A DNA stretch of 64,000 nt. Origin: Solirubrobacter ginsenosidimutans. GTDB taxonomy: Bacteria; Actinomycetota; Thermoleophilia; Solirubrobacterales; Solirubrobacteraceae. Shown here piece by piece: positions 1-8,037 of this stretch. The stretch covers positions 186,001-250,000 of the forward strand of contig NZ_JAPDOD010000004.1 in NCBI RefSeq assembly GCF_027587205.1, in the 5' to 3' direction. Under the pieces are notes generated by a model. That model ran no database searches. It was given only the letters and a program-made list of their open reading frames with translations, and was not told the origin of the DNA. The translations under genes and the position numbers were made by a program. The stretch's first letter is position 1; every line of letters begins with the position of its first letter.

Positions 1-1232
1 GAGCCGCGCATCCGAGCGTACGCCTGCTCGTCCGGGCCTGCCGGCCAGGCGTTCGCGAGCTCGCCACCCGCCCACAGGAAACGCGAGCCGGCGTCGCGGA
101 GCACCCCGCCCTGGGCGCTCCCGAAGTGCGCCGCGGCCGTGGCGACGTCGATCCGGCCCATCGCGGCCGAGTCGCCCCAGACCTGCGCCCGCGGGAACAG
201 CAGCGCACTCGCGAGCGACTCGAACCAGAGCGCGGAGGCATCGCCCCGCCACGCCTCGATCGTCATCGGCGCCGAGATCGGCGCCGCATCCGACGAGGCG
301 TCCATCAGGCCGAAGAACGCCGCGAGCTCGGCGTTGCCGCGGTGGATCGGGAACGGGCCCCAGCGCTTCGGGAAGTGCGTCGCGGTGTGCTGCATCGAGG
401 CGACGAGGTCGCCGGAGCCGGTGCGACAGGCGGGATCGGGCCCGCACAGCGTCGCGTAGCGCCGCAGCTGCGCGGCGGTCTGCTCGGGCTGCCAGACGAA
501 GTGCCCGGGCGGGTTGGCGCCGATCATCACCGAGCGCTCGATGCTCTGCCGGTGCCGCCACGCGTAGACCAGCGCGACGCGGGTGCCGAAGCTCTCGCTG
601 AGCAGGTCGACCTTGCGGTAGCCGAGCGCGGCACGGGCCTGATCGAGGTCGTCGACGCGCTCGGCCAGCGTGTAGCCCGCCAGGTCGTATCCGTCCGCCG
701 TCAAACGGCTCGCACACGCGCGCATCCCGGCGGCCGAGGCGCGCAACGCGGAAGCACTGACCAAGTCTGCGGTGTGCCGGCGTGCGTCGGTGACCTCGGG
801 GCAGTCCAGCCGCGCCGACCCGTCCACGCCCCGGTAGCCGACCAGGACGAGGTCATGGCCGTCGATGTAGCGGCTCGCGAACGGGAAGTCCATGTTGCTC
901 CGCCCCGGGCCACCTTCGAGCCGGAAGATCGGTGCTCCGGGGTGCGCTGAGCGCGACCGGATGCGCGTGACCGGCACCGCGATCAGCCGCGACTTCGGAT
1001 CGGCGCGGTTCTCCCGCACGACCAGCGTGCCGCAGTCGGCGCGGACCTTGCCCGCCTCCGTGGGATAGGTGCAGCGCTGCAAACTCAGCTGCCCGGCCCG
1101 CGCCCCGTCGGGCACCTTCGCCCAGCCGGCGGGGTGCGCGAGGCTCTGGCGCGCAAGGCCCGCGATCACGATCCCGATCGCCAGCAGCGCGAGGATCCTG
1201 CCCGGTGTCCAGATGCGTGTCGTCGGTCTCAT
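1..1232 (-). CDS. Secreted/membrane-anchored alpha/beta hydrolase, S33 (tripeptidyl aminopeptidase-like), 3' end cut by window
   Basis: The minus strand is open from an ATG at 1232 to the window edge (about 410 codons seen). Residues 10-26 form a hydrophobic N-terminal segment (signal peptide or anchor). The body reads as an alpha/beta-hydrolase: an oxyanion-type LEGGPG stretch, then VLVGYRGVDGS, and a nucleophile elbow SESFGT whose central Ser sits where the family has GxSxG. Members of the S33/TAP group are exported peptidases or esterases; substrate unknown. The C-terminal His/Asp part of the triad lies outside the window. It is divergent from the two-component genes, with about 110 bp between starts; that gap holds a CCTCCT-N5-AGGAGG inverted repeat at 1292-1308 that could be an operator or paired ribosome-binding sequence. 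Family assignment fairly sure; exact activity not. Confidence 0.8.
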   Translation of the reverse strand, partial: MRPTTRIWTPGRILALLAIGIVIAGLARQSLAHPAGWAKVPDGARAGQLSLQRCTYPTEAGKVRADCGTLVVRENRADPKSRLIAVPVTRIRSRSAHPGAPIFRLEGGPGRSNMDFPFASRYIDGHDLVLVGYRGVDGSARLDCPEVTDARRHTADLVSASALRASAAGMRACASRLTADGYDLAGYTLAERVDDLDQARAALGYRKVDLLSESFGTRVALVYAWRHRQSIERSVMIGANPPGHFVWQPEQTAAQLRRYATLCGPDPACRTGSGDLVASMQHTATHFPKRWGPFPIHRGNAELAAFFGLMDASSDAAPISAPMTIEAWRGDASALWFESLASALLFPRAQVWGDSAAMGRIDVATAAAHFGSAQGGVLRDAGSRFLWAGGELANAWPAGPDEQAYARMRG

Positions 1233-1342
1233 GGCGCCGAAGCTACGGCCGCGCCGGCGTTCCCACATCGTCACTGCGTGCCTTCCGATCTCCTCCTCAA
1301 GTAGGAGGCGGCACGGCCCGGACGGGAGTAGGTTCGCTGGCA

Positions 1343-2481
1343 GTGAAACCGGCCCGACATGCCCTGGATCTGCTCGTCGTGATCGTGGCCGTGGGTGCCG
1401 TGGTCGAGGTGGTCCTGCGCGACGACGACGCGGCGACCGCACCGCTCGTCGCGTCAGCCGCGGTCCTGGCGCTGATCCTGCCGCTGCTCGCTCGCCGGCG
1501 CTCGCCGTTCCTGGCCCCCACGTGGCTGTGGCTGCTCGCCGCCGCCCTGTCCTTCCTCGACGGCCGGCTCGTGGTCGGCTCGGCGTTCGTCTACGCGGCC
1601 GGCCTGATCTCGGCGTTCCTGATCGGCTCGCTGCGCGACGAGCGCCAGGGCCGCATCGGCCTCGCGATCGTCGCCGGCAGCGCCGCGATCATCGCGCTCA
1701 ACGATCCGAACCACACGCTCAGCGAGGTGCTGCTGATCCCGGCCACGTTCGCGCTGGCGTGGCTCGGCGGGTTCGCCCACCGCGAGCGGGCGGAGCAGGT
1801 CCTGCGCGCGGAGCAGCGGGCGCTGCAGGCCGAGCGCGAGCGCGAGGTCGCCGCCCGGATCGCCGTCGCCGAGGAGCGCGCCCGGATCGCCCGCGAGTTG
1901 CACGACATCGTCGCCCACGCGGTCAGCGTGATGGTGTTGCAGACCGGCGCCGTCCGGCATCGCCTCCCGCCGGAGTTGGACGAGGACATCGACGCGCTGC
2001 GCGGGGTCGAGGAGACCGGGCGCTCCGCCCTCGGCGAGATGCGCCGGCTGCTCGGTGCGATGCGCCGCGGCGACGACAGCGCGGAGCTGGCGCCGCAACC
2101 CGGCCTCGCCCGCCTCGACGACCTGCTCGGCGAGGTCCGGCGCGCCGGGCTCCCGGTCGACCTGCAGGTCGAGGGCGAGCCGGTGCCGCTGCCCGTGGCG
2201 ATCGACCTCTCCGCCTACCGCATCGTGCAAGAAGGCCTCACGAACGCGCTCAAGCATGCCCACGCCGGCCAGGCGCATGTCCGCATCGGTTACGGCGAGG
2301 ACGAGCTGCGCATCCAGGTGCTCGACGACGGCGACGGAAGCGCACCGGCGAACGGCGCCGGGCACGGTCTCGTGGGCGTGCGCGAGCGCGTGCACCTCTA
2401 CGGTGGCGAGATGACCGCCGGCGCCGCGACCGGCGGCGGCTTCCGGCTCAGCACGACGCTGCCGTTGAAGGAGTACGGCGC

Positions 2482-2485
<4 letters not shown>
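1343..2485 (+). CDS. NarL-family sensor histidine kinase
   Basis: Membrane sensor kinase of 380 residues. I chose GTG 1343 because a GGGAGTAGG ribosome-binding stretch precedes it and the hydrophobic region starts at once; an in-frame ATG at 1205 would add an untypical Arg-rich leader overlapping the divergent gene. Four to six membrane segments fill residues 8-140, followed by a short coiled linker, the HisKA_3 box RELHDIVAHAVS with phospho-acceptor His187, and a HATPase domain with N-box Asn301 (LTNALKHA) and G-boxes VLDDGDG and GHGLVGVRER. It overlaps the response regulator by 4 bases (ATGA), so the two are translationally coupled. No periplasmic sensor domain is evident, so the signal is probably sensed in or near the membrane. 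Confidence 0.92.
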
Positions 2486-3126
<641 letters not shown>

Positions 3127-3135
<9 letters not shown>

Positions 3136-4536
3136 GAAGAAGTCCGCCTCGGCGCGGCCGAGCTCGGTCGCCGGCGGCTCGCCATGGAGGTACTCGGCGG
3201 CGATCGCGCCCCAGTCCGCGTTCGCGCGCAACCGGCTCAGCACCACCGCCACGAGCACGTGCATGCGGCGGATCAGCATCGTCTCCGGCGGGAGGACGAA
3301 CCGTGACGCCTGATCGCTGTAGGCGGCCCGGAGCTCCGCGTCCTGCGCGTCGATCTCGCGGGCCCGGCGTTCGCGGCGCTCGCGCGTGAGGCGCCGCTCC
3401 CCCGGGATGGCGTACCAGCGGATTGCCCCGCGGGTCATCGTCAGCGCGATCTCGGGATCGAAGCCGTCGGCGTCGCGAAGGTAGCCACCGGCGGTCAGCG
3501 CCGCCTGAAGCGCGGCGGGATCCTCGGCGCGCACGGCGTGCGCGATCGCGCGCTCGGCGTCGATGCGTTCCGCGCTGAGATCGCGCACGAGCCCGTAGTC
3601 GAGGAACGCGACGCGACGGTCGGGACGCAGCAGGTAGTTGCCCGGATGCGGATCGCCGAGCGCGATCCGGTCGCGGTAGAGCAGGCCGAAGAAGAACCGG
3701 AAGACGATCTCGCCGTAGCGGTCGCGCTGCGCCTCGTCGAGCGCGCGGGCCGCTTCGAAGCGCTCGCCCTCGACGTACTCCGAGACGAGCACGCGGCGGG
3801 TGCTGAGGTCGGTCCGCACCCGCGGCACGCTGATGAAGGGATGGCCGCGGAAGCGCCGCTCCACCCGCCGCTGGTGCTGCGCCTCGAGCTCGTAGTCGAG
3901 CTCCTCGCCGATGCGGTCACGCAGCTCGGCTAGCAGCGGCTTGGCATCGAGGCTGGGCGCGAGCCGCTTGAGCAGTGGGAGCAACAACCCCGCGCTGCGC
4001 AGGTCGCTGTCCACCGCCTCGGCCACGCCCGGGTACTGCACCTTCACGACGACGTCTTCGCCGTCGAGCGTGGTCGCCCGGTGCACCTGACCGATCGAGG
4101 CGGCGGCGAACGCCCGCTCGTCGAAGTCGGAGAACACGCTGCTCAGCGGACCGCCCAGCTCCTCGCGCATCAGCTTCTCGAGCCGCTTGAACGGCACCGG
4201 CGGGACGTCGTCGCGCAGCGTCGCGAGCTTGGCCTCCAGCTCGCCGCGCTGCTCCGGGGGCAACTCGTCGAACTCGATCATCGAGAGCAGCTGCCCGACC
4301 TTCATCGCCGCCCCGCGCATCTTGCCCAGCTGATCCACCAGCTCGCCCACGAGCTTCGCCGTCCGCTCGTCGCGCGCCTCGGCCGCCCGCTCGGGCGAGC
4401 GCACCCGGTTGGCCGTGCGCATCCCCGCCCACCGCAGCCCCTGCCCGGTGACCATCCCGCCGATCTGAGCCGTCCGGGCGATCCGCCCCTTCGGCAGCCG
4501 TGCGGCTTCGGGAGGCGGATCGTCGTCGGCGTGCAT
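3127..4536 (-). CDS. AarF/UbiB (ABC1) family atypical kinase
   Basis: 469-residue protein of the ABC1/ADCK/UbiB family, ATP-binding proteins often tied to quinone or isoprenoid lipid metabolism. The signature K-x-G-Q motif is present (residues 79-82, GAAMKVGQ), as are the Ala-rich loop replacement FAAASIGQVHRA, the catalytic lysine VVVKVQYPG, the catalytic loop GDPHPGN (about 295) and metal-binding DYGLV (about 313). No C-terminal membrane helices are visible, unlike Escherichia coli UbiB. It stands alone downstream of a hairpin (4548-4593) and converges on the response regulator. Function in this organism not assignable beyond family. Confidence 0.9.
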
Positions 4537-4547
4537 CCCTCAAATCT

Positions 4548-4593
4548 AAAGAGGGTCTGACCCCATTTATGTAAAGGGGGTCAGACCCTCTTT
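4548..4593. repeat. Perfect 17-bp-arm inverted repeat (GGGTCTGACCC type), possible terminator or REP-like element
   Basis: Arms 4548-4564 and 4577-4593 are exact reverse complements around a 12-base AT-rich loop. The stem begins with AAAGAGGG and ends with CCCTCTTT, so on either strand the stem is followed by a short T run, as in an intrinsic terminator. It sits 2 bases after the stop of the GH106 gene and 11 bases before the start of the UbiB-like gene, so it probably ends the GH106 transcript. The GGTCTGACCCC core is a palindrome I associate with scattered REP-like elements in several phyla; that link is from memory. Confidence 0.7.
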
Positions 4594-4595
4594 AT

Positions 4596-7500
4596 CTACG
4601 GCGTGGTCGTGGAGAGCGTGAACGTGAGCGTTTTGGCGTAGGCGCCCGTGCGGAGGGCGTCGGTGGCGCCGATGTGCTGCTTGAACGCGATCGTCACGGG
4701 GTCGTTGGAGACCGGGGCGGTCCAGCTCGCCCTGCTGAAGGCGACCTCCAGCGGCGAGGGGAGCGAGAACGTCCCGTTGGTCAGGTGGCCGGGATCGCTC
4801 ACGGTCAGCGCCGCGTCGCCCGCGGTGCTGATCACGTTCGCGATGGTCGAGGCCGTGTAGTCCTTCGCCACGCCCGGAGTGAACGCGCCGAAGGACGCCG
4901 CCGCGCCGAGCGAGAGCGAGAGTGTGGCCGGGACCGACCCGCCCACCGTGCCGGGCGTGTCCGTCCGCGCGTACACGGTCGCCTCGCCGTAGGGCGTGAG
5001 CTTGACCGGGCCGATCAGGCCGTACGCCTGGCGCTTGGCGGTCGCGTAGGCGACGTCACCCGCCCGCAGGCGGTTGAGCAGCGTCGTGGCGACCTCGACC
5101 GTGATCGTGTTCTCGCCCGCCTTCAGCCACGGGCCGATGTCGACCGTCGTGTACAGCTGGTCGGAGGGCGGCAACGCGACACCGTTCACGCTCACGCGGT
5201 AGGTGTCGAAGACCTCGCCGAGGTCGAGGTACGCGCCCCCTCCGCCTTGCCAGTTGACCGTGGTCGTGTAGGTGCCGACCCCGGAGACATCGGCCAGCTC
5301 GGGGATGTCCGACCACGCCTTCAGGCCGTCGAGCGTCAGCGTGTGGGTCGCATGCAGGGTCTGTGTCGCCGTGGCGCCCGGGAGGAAGTCGTCGACCGAC
5401 AGGTTCCAGTGCGTCAGCGACTGCGCGGCCGGGACCGACGCGACGGTGGTATCGACCGAGCGGCCGTCCGACAGCGTCGTCGTGTAGGTGCCGGGCGTGG
5501 CCGCGCGGGCGACGAGGTTCGACCCGTCGGCGCGGACCGCGTCCGCGGTGGTCGCGGTCGCGTGCAGCGGCAGCGCGCTCAGGTCGTGGCCGAGGACGAG
5601 GATCGTCGTCTGGCCCGCCTTCAACGCGATGCGCGTCTTCAGGCGCCCGCCGGACACGGTGTAGTTCGCGACCGGGACGAGCTTGCCCGACCACGCGTCG
5701 GCGAAGTACGGCACGGCGGTCGGGTCGGTCATCGCGAACGACGCGTCCACGCTCGCGGCCGCGGTGGCGTGGCTGTTGGCGATGAAGTAGTAGTCGGTGT
5801 CGCCGCTGACGCGGTGGGCGGTCTCCAGCGGCGCGACCGGGTACTCGACGTCGCGCTGCACGCCGAGGTCGGCGAGCGCGCTCGGGATCAGGTCCTTCGT
5901 CTGCGGGTTGCGGACGGTCGGCTGGGCCAGGATCTGGTCGACCAGCGACTTCAGCGTCGCGTTCTCGCCCGCCTTGGCCAGGCCCGGGACGCTCGGCGCC
6001 GACCAGTTGCCGACGATCACGATCGGTAGCCCTGCCTTCGCCCAGTCGAACAGCTTCTGCGCCGTCGCGACGCGCAGGAGGATCGCGCGGCTGAAGGCGA
6101 CGTCGCCCTCGAGCACGAGCGCCTTGAAGTTCGGCCCGTCCGGCGCGAAGCGCTTGCCGCGCACCGTCGCGTTGGGCAGGTCGAGCATCGACTCGCTGAT
6201 CATCTCGTCGGTCCAGCCGACGTGGTTGCCGCCGTCCTTGAGGATCTGCGACGCCTCGCGGGTGTCGGCGGAGAAGTACGGCGCGCCGTAGCCCGCGGCG
6301 ACGTAGCCGGTCTGGATCAGCACGCCGACGTCATCCGTGTTCCTGCCGGTCTGCATCACTTCCTGGTTGCGCGCGAAGTACCCGCTGATGTCCGCCGCGT
6401 GCTTCCACGTCGGCTGGCGCGGACCCCACGACTCGCCGTAGCCGGCCACGCCGCTGAGCGGCGAGAACGCGGAGAAGCCCGGCCAGCGCGACTCCGGCGT
6501 GGTCGCGTACGAGAAGCCGTGGAAGACGTTCTGGTTCACGCCCGCCGCCAGCTCCGGCGCGAGCTTGCGCAGCTCGGTCTCCCACGTCGTGCTGTAGGCG
6601 CCGCCCGCGGTCGCGCCCGCCTCGTTGGAGAGGATCGTGTTGCCGGCCATGTCACGCCCGCCGGCCTCGCGCTTGTAGTCGTCGAGGTTCTTGAAGCCGA
6701 GCGACTCGCCCTCGGGGATGTCGAGGATCGAGGACGCCTGCATCGCGTCGGTCTGCAGGCCGTACGGCTGCACCCGCAGCTTCAATCCCAGCGCGTTCGC
6801 CCACGCCTTCAGCGGCTTGAGGTGGTTGTCGTTGTAGAGGTTGGTCAGGACGAGGTTGATGTCACGCCGCACTGATGCGGCGGTCGTCGCGTCCGTGTAG
6901 TTGAAGACGGCCTTCTCCGCGTTCTTGGCCACCAGCGGGAGGTACGGGAGCAGCGAATAGCCGAGCTGCTGCTGGAAGGCGTCGGCGAAGCCGGGCGTCC
7001 ACAGCGCGGACTTGGTCTCGAGCTCCAGCGAGTCCTCGAAGAACGAGTTGCCCGCGTCCTTGAGCAGCGAGCGGATCTCCGGCGTGAGGATGTGCTGGTC
7101 CCAGAAGTCGGTGATCGCCTTCGTGCCGGTCTGGCTGAAGTGGTCGACGACGTAGGAGTCCGGCGTGGTGTGCGCGTTGCCCTCGGGCTTCTGCCCGGAG
7201 CCGCGCTCCCAGTAGGAGATCAGGATCCAGTTGCCGCCGTCGGCGGGCGCGGTCCAGCTGACCGTGCCGTCGGCGGCGATCGGGACGTTGGTCACCGTCG
7301 AGCCGTCGAGCGTGTACGCGGTCTTCGGCGGGGCGCCGGCGACCGTCACCTTCGCGGCCTGCACGTAGACGAGCTGCTTCTGCGTGACCGCACTCGAGGT
7401 GGGTGCGAGTGCGGGTGCGGGCGGGGCGCGGCTGAACGTCGCGCCGGACGCCACATCGGCGGTGCCGTACGCGAGCTCCTTGATCGCCGCCGCGCTGTCG

Positions 7501-7889
7501 GGCGTGATGCTCGGGACCGCGGACGGCCACGCCGGGCCGGCGGTGAGGTCGATCTTCATGCCGCGCGCCTTGGCCTTCTCGAGCGCGGTCTGGGTCGCCG
7601 ACACCCACGCGGCCGTGCCCCAGCCATGACCGGCGGGATCGAGTGGCTGCGTGGCGCTGTGGTGGACGTCGGTGATCTCGGCGCCGCCGAATCCCGCGTC
7701 GGCCATCTGGTCCAGCTCCGCCTGGATCTCGGCGTTGTCGACCAGCGCGTTCGGCCACCACCAGCGGAACTTCGGCTGGTACTGGCGCGCGGGTGCCGCG
7801 AACGAATCCGCAAACCCGGCTGCCTGCGCCGAAGCGGGCGCAACGACGACGGCGGCCGCCACGGCGACCGTCAGCAGACGTCTCCTCAC
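4596..7889 (-). CDS. Secreted GH106-type alpha-L-rhamnosidase with C-terminal surface-type domain
   Basis: 1097 residues starting at GTG 7889, preceded by a strong AAGGAGGAG ribosome-binding site. A Sec signal peptide (MRRRLLTVAVAAAVVVAP..AQA) covers residues 1-23. The N-terminal catalytic part has the PF17132/GH106 opening (RWWWPNALVDNAEI, then DAGFGGAEITDVHH), and a beta-sandwich region near residues 850-970 (WQGGGGAYLDLGEVFDTYRV, LKAGENTITVEVATTLLNRL) matches the galactose-binding-like modules of these enzymes. GH106 enzymes release terminal L-rhamnose from glycosides or pectin. Residues about 980-1097 are a separate domain ending LRTGAYAKTLTFTLSTTTP, shared with two other secreted proteins in this window. 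A promoter-like sequence and an imperfect palindrome lie upstream; a hairpin follows the stop. Confidence 0.88.
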   Translation of the reverse strand: MRRRLLTVAVAAAVVVAPASAQAAGFADSFAAPARQYQPKFRWWWPNALVDNAEIQAELDQMADAGFGGAEITDVHHSATQPLDPAGHGWGTAAWVSATQTALEKAKARGMKIDLTAGPAWPSAVPSITPDSAAAIKELAYGTADVASGATFSRAPPAPALAPTSSAVTQKQLVYVQAAKVTVAGAPPKTAYTLDGSTVTNVPIAADGTVSWTAPADGGNWILISYWERGSGQKPEGNAHTTPDSYVVDHFSQTGTKAITDFWDQHILTPEIRSLLKDAGNSFFEDSLELETKSALWTPGFADAFQQQLGYSLLPYLPLVAKNAEKAVFNYTDATTAASVRRDINLVLTNLYNDNHLKPLKAWANALGLKLRVQPYGLQTDAMQASSILDIPEGESLGFKNLDDYKREAGGRDMAGNTILSNEAGATAGGAYSTTWETELRKLAPELAAGVNQNVFHGFSYATTPESRWPGFSAFSPLSGVAGYGESWGPRQPTWKHAADISGYFARNQEVMQTGRNTDDVGVLIQTGYVAAGYGAPYFSADTREASQILKDGGNHVGWTDEMISESMLDLPNATVRGKRFAPDGPNFKALVLEGDVAFSRAILLRVATAQKLFDWAKAGLPIVIVGNWSAPSVPGLAKAGENATLKSLVDQILAQPTVRNPQTKDLIPSALADLGVQRDVEYPVAPLETAHRVSGDTDYYFIANSHATAAASVDASFAMTDPTAVPYFADAWSGKLVPVANYTVSGGRLKTRIALKAGQTTILVLGHDLSALPLHATATTADAVRADGSNLVARAATPGTYTTTLSDGRSVDTTVASVPAAQSLTHWNLSVDDFLPGATATQTLHATHTLTLDGLKAWSDIPELADVSGVGTYTTTVNWQGGGGAYLDLGEVFDTYRVSVNGVALPPSDQLYTTVDIGPWLKAGENTITVEVATTLLNRLRAGDVAYATAKRQAYGLIGPVKLTPYGEATVYARTDTPGTVGGSVPATLSLSLGAAASFGAFTPGVAKDYTASTIANVISTAGDAALTVSDPGHLTNGTFSLPSPLEVAFSRASWTAPVSNDPVTIAFKQHIGATDALRTGAYAKTLTFTLSTTTP

Positions 7890-7917
7890 AACCTCTCCTC
7901 CTTGGGTAACGGAGAGA

Positions 7918-7946
7918 AGATTTGCGCGCTATTGGTCGATTGTCAA
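7918..7946 (-). promoter_or_regulatory. Putative sigma70-type promoter of the GH106 gene
   Basis: On the minus strand a TTGACA (7946-7941) is followed after 17 bases by AAATCT (7923-7918), about 30 bases ahead of the GTG start at 7889. The -35 box lies inside an imperfect palindrome (GATCGTTTGAATTGACAATC) that could bind a regulator. This AT-richer patch stands out from its surroundings. Prediction by eye only. Confidence 0.4.
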
Positions 7947-7998
7947 TTCAAACGATCAAACTCGCTGCCAAACGCTCATCCGAGCTGGCGCCGCCGCG

Positions 7999-8027
7999 GG
8001 CGGGCGCCGGTGCGACCGGCGCCCGCC
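7999..8027 (-). terminator. GC-rich hairpin after the phosphoesterase gene
   Basis: A perfect 13-bp stem (7999-8011 with 8015-8027) with a 3-base loop lies 10 bases downstream of the minus-strand stop at 8038. There is no T run, as is common for actinobacterial terminators. It separates the phosphoesterase transcript from the GH106 promoter. Confidence 0.6.
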
Positions 8028-8037
8028 ATTGGCCCTC

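Noticed and set aside
126..950. Plus-strand ORF rich in Arg and Ala at the window start
   Set aside because: It is the mirror of the minus-strand S33-type hydrolase (1-1232), which has a signal segment and a clear nucleophile elbow.
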